Below are positions 1 through 8,496 of a stretch of DNA of 64,000 bases, in pieces (within the stretch, counting starts at the first letter, position 1; each line of letters starts with the position of its first letter). The notes under the pieces were generated by a model. The model did no database searches. It saw nothing but the letters and a program-made list of their open reading frames with translations, and was not told the origin of the DNA. The position numbers and the translations under genes are program-made. Origin of the DNA: Nitratireductor thuwali (GTDB lineage Bacteria; Pseudomonadota; Alphaproteobacteria; Rhizobiales; Rhizobiaceae); assembly GCF_036621415.1 (NCBI RefSeq), contig NZ_CP030941.1, positions 372,001 to 436,000 of the forward strand, in the 5' to 3' direction.

Positions 1-1
1 C

Positions 2-91
2 AACAATGACGGCGAGCCGTTCGAAACGATCTCCAAGCCTGCCGACGTGGTTGACAGAAGCGTTCTCGATCAGGTGCTCGCGGACCGATGA
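2..91 (+). CDS. C-terminal end of an unidentified protein, possibly the importer's substrate-binding protein (partial)
   Basis: An open frame enters from the left edge and stops at TGA 89-91, giving 29 residues that end in VLADR. The stop overlaps the ATG of the following permease (ATGA), so the two genes are translationally coupled. In SsuABC-type importers the substrate-binding protein often precedes the permease, which makes that the likeliest identity. The visible tail has no diagnostic motif, so this is inferred from position only. Confidence 0.5.
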   Translation, partial: NNDGEPFETISKPADVVDRSVLDQVLADR

Positions 92-906
92 TCCAACGCG
101 GACCTGAAATGCAGGCCGGCGCCCCGCAGCGCCGGCTTGCCGGTAACCTGACAGAGACCTTCTGGGGGCGGGCGGCGCTGCGCCTCGTCGCGCTGGTGCT
201 GTTTGTCGGCGCTTGGCAGCTTGCCGGCGACGACAGCATCGACCTGCTCTTCCCCACCGCCACGCGCACCCTCGACGCCTTCGTTGAGCTCGTCAGGGAC
301 GGCCGGCTGCCGCTTGGCCTGCTGATCACCGGCCAGGCGCTGGCCGTCGGCTTCGCCATCATCGTCAGCATCGGCGTGCCGACCGGGGTCCTGGTCGCCC
401 GCTTTCCGCTGGCCGACCGCGTGGTCACGCCCTACTTCACCTTTCTGGTCGCCATCCCGATCATCGCCCTCGTCCCGGTGGTTCAGGCCCTTCTCGGGCT
501 GACCTTCGCCGCCCGCGTCACCGTGATCGTCCTGTTCGGCATTTCCTACGTTGTCATCAACAGCGCCATCGCCGTGCGCCGCGTGCGGACCGACCTGACG
601 GAGATGGCGAGAAGCTTTGGCGCCGGACGCCTCGCGATGATGACCGAGGTCGTCCTGCCGGCCGCGCTTCCCGGCATCATGACCGGCGTGCGCCTCGCCC
701 TCGGCCAGGCCCTGATCGGCATGGTGGTGGCGGAGCTCACCATCGTCGGCGCCGGGGTCGGCAGCCTGATCGCCGAGTTGCAGGGCCGCTTCAAGGTCGC
801 TGGCGTGCTCGCGGTCGCCATGACCATCGTGCTGGTCGGCCTTTGTCTTCTGAGCCTTGTGGAAATGATGGAGCGCCGCGTGAACCGTTGGAGTGTCCAA
901 AAATGA
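88..906 (+). CDS. ABC importer permease, SsuC/TauC type
   Basis: Inner-membrane permease of 272 residues in the binding-protein-dependent transport family used for sulfonates, taurine, nitrate and pyrimidines. Hydrophobic segments run through the protein after a basic N-terminus. The cytoplasmic EAA loop that docks the ATPase is visible as SFGAGRLAMMTEVVLPAALP, about two thirds along. The start overlaps the previous stop, and its own stop overlaps the ATPase start at 903. The substrate cannot be read from the sequence. The FMN reductase two genes downstream favours an organosulfur compound. A second permease in the same operon suggests a heterodimeric channel. Confidence 0.88.
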   Translation: MIQRGPEMQAGAPQRRLAGNLTETFWGRAALRLVALVLFVGAWQLAGDDSIDLLFPTATRTLDAFVELVRDGRLPLGLLITGQALAVGFAIIVSIGVPTGVLVARFPLADRVVTPYFTFLVAIPIIALVPVVQALLGLTFAARVTVIVLFGISYVVINSAIAVRRVRTDLTEMARSFGAGRLAMMTEVVLPAALPGIMTGVRLALGQALIGMVVAELTIVGAGVGSLIAELQGRFKVAGVLAVAMTIVLVGLCLLSLVEMMERRVNRWSVQK

Positions 907-1706
907 CCGATTCCGCCGCACCCGCCATCGAGGTGCAGGACGTTTGCAAGTTTTACTTGTCGGCTGACGGCCGCAAAACCCTGGCGCTGGATCGCGTCAA
1001 CCTGACGGTGAAACGGGGCGAGTTCGTCTCCATCATCGGGCCGAGCGGTTGCGGCAAGACCACCCTGCTGAAAATGGTGGCGGGCATTCTCGGCTGGGAC
1101 GAGGGGCGCATCAGCGTGCTCGGCGCTCCCGTGACCGGCCCCGGCGCCGAACGCGCGACTGTCTTCCAGTCCTTCGCCCTGCTGCCTTGGATGACGGTGC
1201 TCGACAACGCCGCCTTCGGCCTAAAGATGCGCGGCGAGGCCAAGGTCGCGCGGCGCCGGACGGCGCAGACCCTGCTCGACAAGGTCGGGCTGGGCGACTT
1301 TGCCAGCGCCTATCCGGGAGAACTGTCGGGCGGCATGCAGCAGCGCGTCGGGCTTGCGCGCGCGCTTGCGGTTTCGCCCGACATACTGTTGATGGACGAG
1401 CCCTTCTCGGCAATCGACGCGCAGACGCGGCTGATCCTGCAAACGGAGCTGTTGAACATCTGGTCCGGCAGCGACCTTTCCGTCCTCTTCATCACGCACG
1501 CGATGGATGAGGCGGTGTTCCTGTCCGACCGCGTCGTCATCATGGGCGCCCGGCCCGGCCATGTGACCGATATCATCGAGATCGATCTGCCGCGGCCGCG
1601 CACGGAGGAAACGCGCAAGGAGCCGCGTTTCGTCGAGCTCACCGCCATGGTCTGGGACCGGCTGCGCGGAATGATCGCGGACGAACACACCGGCGAGGCC
1701 GCATGA
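903..1706 (+). CDS. ABC importer ATP-binding protein, SsuB/TauB type
   Basis: Cytoplasmic ATPase of 267 residues that powers the flanking permeases. Walker A is GPSGCGKT (residues 46-53), the signature is LSGGMQQ (141-147), Walker B is ILLMDE (161-166), and the H-loop histidine lies in ITHAMDEA near residue 199. All catalytic positions are intact. I chose ATG 903, which overlaps the permease stop, rather than a GTG further upstream, because the normal beta-strand start (AIEVQDVCKFY) follows directly. The C-terminus overlaps the second permease by four bases. Confidence 0.92.
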   Translation: MTDSAAPAIEVQDVCKFYLSADGRKTLALDRVNLTVKRGEFVSIIGPSGCGKTTLLKMVAGILGWDEGRISVLGAPVTGPGAERATVFQSFALLPWMTVLDNAAFGLKMRGEAKVARRRTAQTLLDKVGLGDFASAYPGELSGGMQQRVGLARALAVSPDILLMDEPFSAIDAQTRLILQTELLNIWSGSDLSVLFITHAMDEAVFLSDRVVIMGARPGHVTDIIEIDLPRPRTEETRKEPRFVELTAMVWDRLRGMIADEHTGEAA

Positions 1707-2470
1707 CGACCTGGATGCGGCGAATCCTCAAGGCGCTCAATATCCCGCTGCTCGTCTCGCTGGCGGTGTTCGCGTGCATCTGGGAGATCGTGGGACGAAC
1801 GGCGGACATCCTCACCCTGCCGCCGCTCAGCGCCGTTCTCACGGCCTTCGCGCGTCTGTGGACGAACGGCGTGCTGACCGCGCCGCTGCTCGACAGCACC
1901 ATCGCGCTCATGACCGGCCTCGGCATCTCGCTCGCCGCAGGCAGCATCGTTGGCATAGGCATTGGCCTGTCGCGGGTGGCGGAGGTCGCGTTGGGTCCCT
2001 TCGTAAAGGCCGGGCTGTCGGCACCGATGATTGCCTTCGTGCCTGTGTTCATGATGGTATTCGGGATCGGCCCGGAAACGCGCATCGCCACAGTGATCGC
2101 CTTCTCGGTGTTCGTGGTCGCCACCAACGCGACGACGGCGGTGCGATCGGCCGATCCGATCACGATCGAGATGGCGCATTCCTTCGGAGCCAGCCGCTGG
2201 CGTCAATTGATCGAGATCCAGTTGCCAGCCGGCGCCCCTTATTTCCTTGCCGGCCTGCGCCTGGGCGTCGCCCGCGGCATCAAGGGCCTGATCAACGGCG
2301 AGGTGCTTATCGCCATCATGGGCATGGGCGGGCTGGTGAAAAAATACGGGACGGTCTTTTCGATGGATCAGCTTTACGCCGTGATCCTGCTGATCGTCCT
2401 CTACGCAGCCGTGGCCGTCGGCAGCGTGACGCTGCTCGGACGGCTGCTTTTGACGGAGCATCGAAAATGA
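1703..2470 (+). CDS. ABC importer permease, SsuC/TauC type (second)
   Basis: Second inner-membrane permease, 255 residues, clearly related to the product of 88-906 but diverged. Its EAA loop reads SFGASRWRQLIEIQLPAGAP. Start and stop each overlap the neighbouring genes by four bases, so permease, ATPase, permease and reductase form one coupled unit. Two different permeases sharing one ATPase are consistent with a heterodimeric translocation pore. Substrate unknown. Confidence 0.88.
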   Translation: MTTWMRRILKALNIPLLVSLAVFACIWEIVGRTADILTLPPLSAVLTAFARLWTNGVLTAPLLDSTIALMTGLGISLAAGSIVGIGIGLSRVAEVALGPFVKAGLSAPMIAFVPVFMMVFGIGPETRIATVIAFSVFVVATNATTAVRSADPITIEMAHSFGASRWRQLIEIQLPAGAPYFLAGLRLGVARGIKGLINGEVLIAIMGMGGLVKKYGTVFSMDQLYAVILLIVLYAAVAVGSVTLLGRLLLTEHRK

Positions 2471-3027
2471 GAAAACCCGATATCGCAGTGTTCGTCGGCA
2501 GCCTCAGCGCCCGGTCTATCAACCAGCGCCTCAGCCTCGCCTTGCAGGCTGCGGGCGACGATCTCTTCACCTTCACGCCCGTCGCGATCGACGCGCTGCC
2601 GCTCTACAACCGCGATCTTGACGGCGACCTGCCGTCCACCGTCGTCGAACTCAAGCGCAAGGTGCTGGCGGCCGACGGCCTTCTTTTCGTGTCGCCCGAA
2701 TACAACCGGTCGATTCCCTCGGCTCTCAAGAATGCGCTCGACTGGGGATCCAGACCGTATGGTGCGAGCGCTTGGCAAGGCAAGGCAGCGGCCGTAGCCG
2801 GCGGGTCGTCCGGCGCGCTGGGCACAGCTATCGGCCAGTCGCATCTGCGCATGATCCTGACCCATCTCGACGTGCTGACGCTGCCCCAGCCCGAGCTCTA
2901 CGTGAAGGTAACCGACGAGCTGATCACGGAGTGGGGCGAGGTACTGTCGGAGGATTTTGAGAAGCTGTTGTGCCGGTTCATGGAACGGTTCGCCAGATTG
3001 GTGCAAGCTAGGGTCAGGACCTATTAA
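2467..3027 (+). CDS. NAD(P)H-dependent FMN reductase family protein
   Basis: Flavodoxin-fold protein of 186 residues. The N-terminal FVGSLSARSINQRL phosphate-binding loop and the SPEYNRSIPSALKNALDW segment are typical of the NADPH:FMN reductase/ArsH/chromate reductase family. After an SsuABC-type importer it probably supplies reduced flavin to a desulfonating monooxygenase (SsuE role), although no monooxygenase is in the window. The last residues (after QA) and the TAA stop lie inside the left terminal repeat of the MITE-like element, so this C-terminus is probably not ancestral. A chromate- or quinone-reductase role is the alternative. Confidence 0.8.
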   Translation: MRKPDIAVFVGSLSARSINQRLSLALQAAGDDLFTFTPVAIDALPLYNRDLDGDLPSTVVELKRKVLAADGLLFVSPEYNRSIPSALKNALDWGSRPYGASAWQGKAAAVAGGSSGALGTAIGQSHLRMILTHLDVLTLPQPELYVKVTDELITEWGEVLSEDFEKLLCRFMERFARLVQARVRTY

Positions 3028-3275
3028 TGTTACTTGATTGGCGGACGATGGACACGGAAATGCAAGGAGAGATGCGCCGGGCGGGCTCATGCCCGTCCAA
3101 GCGGCTCGACGCGGCAGTTCAAAGTCCATTCGTCCGTCCCTTTGGGATATGGCCAATTTGCCTGGAGAGAGCGTTGCAAGCCTTTGAAAACCGGATGGTT
3201 TCCTGCAGGCTTGCGCCTCCTCTCCAGGCAAATTGACTCATACCAATCAAGCAACACTAATAGGTCCTGACCCTA
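3009..3275. mobile_element. MITE-like non-autonomous element with 33-bp terminal inverted repeats
   Basis: Bases 3009-3041 (starting TAGGGTCAGGACC) and 3243-3275 (ending GGTCCTGACCCTA) are inverted copies with 2 mismatches in 33. An internal hairpin has perfect 15-bp arms at 3154-3168 and 3221-3235, extended by a second paired block near 3176-3182 and 3209-3215. The 267-bp unit has no transposase or credible gene. Outer TA dinucleotides at both ends fit a TA target duplication, as made by IS630/Tc1-mariner transposases, but that family assignment is inference. It sits exactly between convergent genes, with a stop codon of each inside its ends. Confidence 0.75.
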
Positions 3276-4694
3276 ACCGTTGCGGCCGTTTCCAGGATCG
3301 TCGACGTCGAAGTCGTAGCGGTCCGGCAGGCTCAATCCCGCCTCGACATGATGTGTGACCGCGCGCAGGGATATGCCGTCGCGGTAGAGCCAGGGATCGC
3401 CGGTGTCGCGCTGCCAGTCCTCCATCAGGCTGCGCATTTCGGCAAGAAGCCGCGCGTGGGAGGGGTCGGTCGCGAGGTTTTCGACTTCCTCCGGGTCGCT
3501 CTCGAGGTCGTAAAGCTCCTCGGGCGGCCGTTCGATGTAGGCCTTCAGCGGCCGCCGCCCGATCATGACCGGCTCGCGGTTGCGCATCCCCTCCCAGGAC
3601 AGCGAGCCGTAGAGATCGCCGGAGAAGGGAAAGTCGAGCTTCCAGGCGACGTTGCGGTGATATTTGTATCGCGGCGTGCGGATGAAGCGCGTCGGATAGT
3701 AGTTCGTGATCTCGTGAAATGTGTGGGAGCCGAAGACGAGTTGCCGGTCGGGCAGCAGCTCCGTCTCCTCCAGGATCGGCAGAAGCGACCTGCCCCTGCG
3801 CGGCCCGGACACGCCACGGTGTCCGGCCCAGTCGAGAAAGCTCGGCAGGATATCGGTGAAGGAGACGAGGTTGGGACTGGCGATGCCGGCCTTTCTCCCC
3901 GGCGCGCGGACGATCAGCGGCAGATGGATGCCGGCGTCATAAAGCGTAGTCTTCGAATTGAGGAAGGGCGCGCCGTTGTCGCTCAGGAAACAGACGAGCG
4001 TTTCGTCCCCAAGTCCCGCCTTCGCGAGTTCCTGGAGGACCAGGCCGACCCCTTGGTCGAGCCGGTCCACGGATTCGTAGTAGGAGGCAAGCTCCGCGCG
4101 CACTTCCGGGATATCCGGCAGGAACGAGGGCACGGCGACGTCCCGCGGCGCGAAACGGCGGCGCTCCACGCGCGGGTCGAACTCCTGATCGTTACCGAAG
4201 CCGCCGCGCGTCCAATCGCGATGGGGATCGGTGAAGCCGATCGTCAGGAAGAACGGGCGCGTATCGTCTGCCGCTCGATCGAAGAAGGCCTTTGCGCGGT
4301 CGGCCACCCAGGCGACGTCGCGGGTGGCGCTCTCCTCCCGGCTCTCCCATGGATAGACGGCATCCGGGCCGACATGCACCTTGCCGATGATGCCCGTGCG
4401 GTAGCCGGCGGCGCCAAGCAGCGTGGGCGCCGTCTCGACATGTGCAAAGGTGATGAAGTGATGATGGTCGTGATTAAGGCCGTATTGCCCGTTCTCATGG
4501 GTATGGAGCCCCGAATAGACGACCGAGCGGCTGGCGCTGCAGGAGGCGGTGGAGGTGAAGGCCATGTCGAAGCGCGTGCCGCTTGCCGCCAGCGCGTCGA
4601 TATTGGGGGTGCGGATGGCCGTCTCGCCGTAGCAGCCCGTCATCCGCCCCAGATCGTCGGCGATGAGAAGCAGAATGTTGCGGGCCATGCTCAT
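3273..4694 (-). CDS. cytoplasmic sulfatase resembling N-sulfoglucosamine sulfohydrolase (S1 family)
   Basis: Formylglycine-dependent sulfatase of 473 residues. The active-site signature is CSASR (Cys52-Arg56), the cysteine-type site matured by FGE. An N-terminal metal-binding ADD follows NILLL, and later segments HENGQYGLNHDHHHF, RTGIIGKVHVGP, DPHRD and LDQGVGLVLQEL closely recall mammalian heparan N-sulfatase (SGSH). The C-terminal ELYDLESDPEEVENLA is typical of S1 sulfatases. There is no signal peptide, so it should act on a sulfated sugar after import by the linked ABC transporter. Start ATG 4694 overlaps the kinase stop (ATGA); ATG 4688 is an alternative. The TAG stop lies at the MITE edge. 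Exact substrate is inferred. Confidence 0.85.
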   Translation of the reverse strand: MSMARNILLLIADDLGRMTGCYGETAIRTPNIDALAASGTRFDMAFTSTASCSASRSVVYSGLHTHENGQYGLNHDHHHFITFAHVETAPTLLGAAGYRTGIIGKVHVGPDAVYPWESREESATRDVAWVADRAKAFFDRAADDTRPFFLTIGFTDPHRDWTRGGFGNDQEFDPRVERRRFAPRDVAVPSFLPDIPEVRAELASYYESVDRLDQGVGLVLQELAKAGLGDETLVCFLSDNGAPFLNSKTTLYDAGIHLPLIVRAPGRKAGIASPNLVSFTDILPSFLDWAGHRGVSGPRRGRSLLPILEETELLPDRQLVFGSHTFHEITNYYPTRFIRTPRYKYHRNVAWKLDFPFSGDLYGSLSWEGMRNREPVMIGRRPLKAYIERPPEELYDLESDPEEVENLATDPSHARLLAEMRSLMEDWQRDTGDPWLYRDGISLRAVTHHVEAGLSLPDRYDFDVDDPGNGRNG

Positions 4695-5620
4695 CCCTCC
4701 CCGGCTTCGAGGGCGATGGGCAGGCTCGTGCGCGGGAACTCCGCGATCACCCTCCCCGCCACGGCCACGCCTGCTTTCAGCGCGGGCACGAGCGCGAGGC
4801 CCCGCGCGACCGCTTCCAGATATCCCGCATTGAAGGCATCGCCCGCGCCGACGGTATCGAAAACTGTCAGCGGGCGCGCGGACGCCGACACGGCAGTGCC
4901 GCCGGAAAGGGCGAGCGCGCCGTTCTTCCCGCATTTGATCACCAGCCGCCGGCCGGCGGCGAGCTCCGCATCGAAGAAGGCGCACGCCGCATCGAGATCG
5001 CCCGCCCGGGCAAGGCCGAGCGCTTCCTTGTCGTTCATCAGAACATGATCGGCCAGGGCGATCCATTCCAACGCCTGCTCGCGCACATCTTCTGCCCAGT
5101 CTGTGCCTGGCCAGCCTGGGTCGATGGCAACTTCTGCACCGGCTTCCTTGAGGACGGACAGAAGCTCCATGTGGTCCTTGAGCAGCCCCGGCATGGCGAA
5201 GGCGCCGCTGACGAGGACCAGCGCCCCCTCCACCGACCAGTCTTCAAGCTGCGAAAGGAAAAACCCGAGATCGAGCAGGTCCAGATGGCCGTCGGTCGAA
5301 AGAAACGTCCGTTCCGCGTCGGGATGAAGCAGGCCGACAGTGACGCTTGTCGGCGCTTCGATCACAGCTACACGATCAAGTGTGCCCTGGAAACGGGCCG
5401 CGAGCATCCGTCCGGCGGCATCGGCACCAGCCGCCGAGACCAAGCCGCCTCGCGCGCCCAGACGCTGCAGCACCAGGGCGGTATTCGCTGCCGAGCCGCC
5501 GATGCGCAGGTCCGACCGCGGCAGAAACGTCTCGGTGCCGCGTTCCGGCCAGTCATCGAGAGGTCCGCACACGAGGTCCAGATTGGCGTTGCCGATGATG
5601 CAGATCGGGCGGTGGCTCAT
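4691..5620 (-). CDS. PfkB-family carbohydrate kinase
   Basis: Cytoplasmic sugar or nucleoside kinase of 309 residues. The N-terminal PfkB region contains the di-glycine [16 protein letters not shown], and the C-terminal signature [14 protein letters not shown] carries the anion hole and catalytic base (Asp261 in GAGD). It overlaps both neighbours by four bases, so it is co-translated with the transporter ATPase upstream and the sulfatase downstream. The likely job is to phosphorylate the sugar released or delivered by this locus. Substrate within ribokinase-like enzymes cannot be fixed from sequence alone. Confidence 0.88.
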   Translation of the reverse strand: MSHRPICIIGNANLDLVCGPLDDWPERGTETFLPRSDLRIGGSAANTALVLQRLGARGGLVSAAGADAAGRMLAARFQGTLDRVAVIEAPTSVTVGLLHPDAERTFLSTDGHLDLLDLGFFLSQLEDWSVEGALVLVSGAFAMPGLLKDHMELLSVLKEAGAEVAIDPGWPGTDWAEDVREQALEWIALADHVLMNDKEALGLARAGDLDAACAFFDAELAAGRRLVIKCGKNGALALSGGTAVSASARPLTVFDTVGAGDAFNAGYLEAVARGLALVPALKAGVAVAGRVIAEFPRTSLPIALEAGEG

Positions 5621-6636
5621 GCGGCGATCCGACGTTCAAGCGGGTGGCCCTCGGCATCGAAGAGGAGCGCCCGCTCGGCATCCGGCGTGACATAGGCCGT
5701 CTCGCCCGAGGAGAAGGCGTGGCTGCCGACCGCCCGCGCGTTGATGAGGCCCGCCTCTTCGGTGGCGACATGGACGAAGGTGTCGCTGCCCAATTGCTCG
5801 ACCAGCACCACCTGCCCGCGCCATTGCCCGTCCTGGCGCGACAGGCGCACATGCTCGGGCCGGATGCCGTAGCAATGGGCGCCGTGACTAGCGGCGACGG
5901 GCCCTTCGACGAAATTCATGCGCGGCGAGCCGATGAAGCCGGCGACGAAGCGGCTCGCCGGCCGCTCGTAGAGGTCGAGCGGCGTGCCGACCTGTTCCAC
6001 GCGGCCGGCATTGAGCACGACGATGCGATCGGCCAGCGTCATCGCCTCCACCTGGTCGTGCGTGACATAGATCACCGTGGTGCCGGAAAGCCGCTTGTGC
6101 AGGCGGGCGATTTCGATGCGGGTGTCGACGCGCAGGGCGGCATCGAGGTTGGACAAGGGCTCGTCGAAGAGAAAGACCTTCGGGTTGCGCGTGATCGCGC
6201 GGCCGATCGCAACGCGCTGGCGCTGCCCGCCGGAAAGCTGTTTCGGCTTGCGGTCGAGATAGGCCTCGATCTGCAGCATGGCCGCAGCATCGTTTACGCG
6301 CCGGCGGACCTCATCCTTGCCGAGCCGCGCCTGCTCCAGCCCGAAGGCCATGTTTTCGTAGACGCTCATATGCGGATAGAGCGCATAGGACTGGAAGACC
6401 ATGGAGATGCCGCGCTTGGCCGGCAGGACGGCGTTGACCCGCTCGCCGTCGATGAAAAGATCGCCGCTGGTGATGTCCTCCAGCCCGGCGATCAGCCGGA
6501 GCAGCGTGGACTTGCCGCAGCCCGACGGCCCGACGAAGACGACGAACTCGCCCTTTTCCAGAGTGAGGTCGACGTCGCGCAGCACCTTCACGCTGCCGAA
6601 CGCCTTGCAGATGGATTTCAGTTCGACCGAGGCCAT
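5617..6636 (-). CDS. carbohydrate ABC importer ATP-binding protein (UgpC/MsmX/MalK type)
   Basis: ATPase of 339 residues for the CUT1-type importer encoded just upstream. Walker A is GPSGCGKS (36-43), the signature is [14 protein letters not shown], Walker B is VFLFDEP, and the H-loop is [15 protein letters not shown]. The last hundred residues form the regulatory TOBE domain typical of MalK-like proteins, including YGIRPEHV. The stop overlaps the kinase start. All catalytic residues are present. Together with the two permeases and the binding protein this gives a complete sugar uptake system. Confidence 0.92.
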   Translation of the reverse strand: MASVELKSICKAFGSVKVLRDVDLTLEKGEFVVFVGPSGCGKSTLLRLIAGLEDITSGDLFIDGERVNAVLPAKRGISMVFQSYALYPHMSVYENMAFGLEQARLGKDEVRRRVNDAAAMLQIEAYLDRKPKQLSGGQRQRVAIGRAITRNPKVFLFDEPLSNLDAALRVDTRIEIARLHKRLSGTTVIYVTHDQVEAMTLADRIVVLNAGRVEQVGTPLDLYERPASRFVAGFIGSPRMNFVEGPVAASHGAHCYGIRPEHVRLSRQDGQWRGQVVLVEQLGSDTFVHVATEEAGLINARAVGSHAFSSGETAYVTPDAERALLFDAEGHPLERRIAA

Positions 6637-6640
6637 GGCT

Positions 6641-7474
6641 TCACCCTTTCACGGCGCCGGCAGTGAGGCCGGACACGATCTTGCGTTGGAAGACGAGGAC
6701 GAGGATCACCAGCGGCAGGGTGACGATCACCGAAGCGGCCATGATGTTGCCCCAGGGGATCTCGAACTCGCTCACGCCCGAGATCATCGCAATCGCCACC
6801 GGCACGGTGCGCTGGCTGTCGGTGGAAAGAAAGGTGAGCGCGAACAGGAACTCGTTCCACGCATGGATGAAGGCGAGCAGCCCCGTCGTCACCATTGCCG
6901 GCCACATGAGCGGCAGGAAGATGCGGCGGATGATGGTCACCGGCGAAGCACCGTCCATCACCGCCGCCTCCTCGATTTCCACCGGCAGCTTGCGCATGAA
7001 GGTGGTCAGCACCCAGACGGTGAAGGGCAGCGTGAAGATCATGTAGGAGAACACCAGCGACCACAGCGAGTTGAAGAGGCCGAGCGTGCGGATCACCTCG
7101 AACAGGCCGGACAGCACCGCAATCTGCGGGAACATGGAGACCGACAGGATGGTGAGAAGCAGAAGCCCCCTGCCGCGGAAGCGGATGCGGCTGAAGGCAT
7201 AGGCCGCCGTGACCGCCAGCGAGAGAGAGATGATCACGACCACGGTCGCCACGAAAACGGAGTTCAGGATCTGCTTGCCGAAGACGCCGTCGGAGATCAT
7301 GCGCCAGTAGTTGTCGAGCGACAGGCTGTAGGGAAGGTAGTTGACCTCGAAGATCGCCTGGCCCGATTCCAGCGAGGTGAGGATGGCATAGTAGAAGGGG
7401 AAGACCGCCTGGAAGACGATCACGGCGACCAGCGCGTAAAAGGCTGTGCGTTTCAACAGATATGGCACGGCCAT
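6641..7474 (-). CDS. carbohydrate ABC importer permease (MalG type)
   Basis: Inner-membrane permease of 277 residues with about six hydrophobic helices. The cytoplasmic EAA loop is [21 protein letters not shown]. Three consecutive ATG codons occur at 7480, 7477 and 7474. I chose 7474 because a strong GGAGG sits seven bases before it, although ATG 7480 overlaps the upstream stop. It pairs with the permease at 7477-8496 to form the channel of a CUT1 sugar importer. Five bases separate its stop from the ATPase start. Confidence 0.9.
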   Translation of the reverse strand: MAVPYLLKRTAFYALVAVIVFQAVFPFYYAILTSLESGQAIFEVNYLPYSLSLDNYWRMISDGVFGKQILNSVFVATVVVIISLSLAVTAAYAFSRIRFRGRGLLLLTILSVSMFPQIAVLSGLFEVIRTLGLFNSLWSLVFSYMIFTLPFTVWVLTTFMRKLPVEIEEAAVMDGASPVTIIRRIFLPLMWPAMVTTGLLAFIHAWNEFLFALTFLSTDSQRTVPVAIAMISGVSEFEIPWGNIMAASVIVTLPLVILVLVFQRKIVSGLTAGAVKG

Positions 7475-7476
7475 CA

Positions 7477-8496
7477 TCATTCCTCCCGTTCCACGTTCAT
7501 CCGCGTCGCCCATATGAAGGAGATGGTGAGCATGGCGATGATCAGGAAAAGCAGCGTCGAGGCCGCCGACCCGTAGGCGAACTGGTCGAAATCGAACAGG
7601 TTCTCGCGCGCGAAGATCGACATGGTGCGCGTGGCGTCGTTGTTGGGGGTGAGCACATAGATGATGTCGAACACCCGCAGCGCGTCGAGCGCGCGGAAGA
7701 CGACGGCGACAAGCACGGCCGGCAGGACGAGCGGCCAGGTGACGCGCCAGAACACGCGGACGGGACTGATGCCGTCGAGCTTGGCCGCCTCATAAATGTC
7801 AGCCGGGATCATCTGCAGCCCTGCCAGGATCAGGAGCGCCATGAAGGGCGTGGTCTTCCAGACGTCGACGATGAGGACGGCGAGCATCGCCGTCTGGTCC
7901 GAGGCGGTCCAGGCGACGGGCTCGGCGATCACGTGAAGTCGCATGAGCATGTCGTTCAGGATGCCGAACTGGTCGTGCATCATCCAGGCCCACATCTTGG
8001 CCGAGACGATGGTGGGGATCGCCCAGGGAATGAGGACGGCGGCGCGCACGAGGGCACGTCCCCTGAAGTTCGTATTCAAGACCAGCGCGACGACGAGGCC
8101 GAAGGCGGTCTCGAAGGTCACCGAGAGGAAGGTGAAGCGCAACGTGTTCCACACCGCGCGCCACCAGCGCTCGTCGACCAGCAGGCCGAAATACTCCCCC
8201 TCCCCTTCGCCGTAGTCGACATATTCCAGATAGTTGCGGAAGCCCACCCATTGCGCCTCGTCGATCAAGTCGATCGAGGCGTCGGTGAAGCTGAAATAGA
8301 ACGTGCGGATCAGGGGATAGGCGGCAACCGCCGCGAGCACCGCCAGCATCGGCGACAGGAACAACCATGCCGAGGCGATGCGTTGCCGGGAAAGCGCCGA
8401 GGGATCGGTCCGGCGCACCCGGACCTCCCCCTTCTCGCCATGCGCAGGGCGAGCGCCGCCCCTGTCGCTCGCTACCGGAACGGCGCCCACGTCCAT
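7477..8496 (-). CDS. carbohydrate ABC importer permease (MalF type)
   Basis: Inner-membrane permease of 339 residues. After a hydrophilic N-terminus of about 35 residues come several hydrophobic helices, and the EAA loop reads YEAAKLDGISPVRVFWRVTWP. The start ATG 8496 overlaps the binding-protein stop (TGATG); a GTG one codon earlier is possible. It is the partner of the MalG-type permease immediately downstream. Local order (binding protein, MalF-like, MalG-like, ATPase) is standard for CUT1 importers. Confidence 0.9.
   Translation of the reverse strand: MDVGAVPVASDRGGARPAHGEKGEVRVRRTDPSALSRQRIASAWLFLSPMLAVLAAVAAYPLIRTFYFSFTDASIDLIDEAQWVGFRNYLEYVDYGEGEGEYFGLLVDERWWRAVWNTLRFTFLSVTFETAFGLVVALVLNTNFRGRALVRAAVLIPWAIPTIVSAKMWAWMMHDQFGILNDMLMRLHVIAEPVAWTASDQTAMLAVLIVDVWKTTPFMALLILAGLQMIPADIYEAAKLDGISPVRVFWRVTWPLVLPAVLVAVVFRALDALRVFDIIYVLTPNNDATRTMSIFARENLFDFDQFAYGSAASTLLFLIIAMLTISFIWATRMNVEREE

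Noticed and set aside
3027..3270. Short frames of 69 and 78 codons between the FMN reductase and the sulfatase
   Set aside because: They lie wholly inside the terminal repeats and hairpin of the MITE-like element and resemble no transposase.
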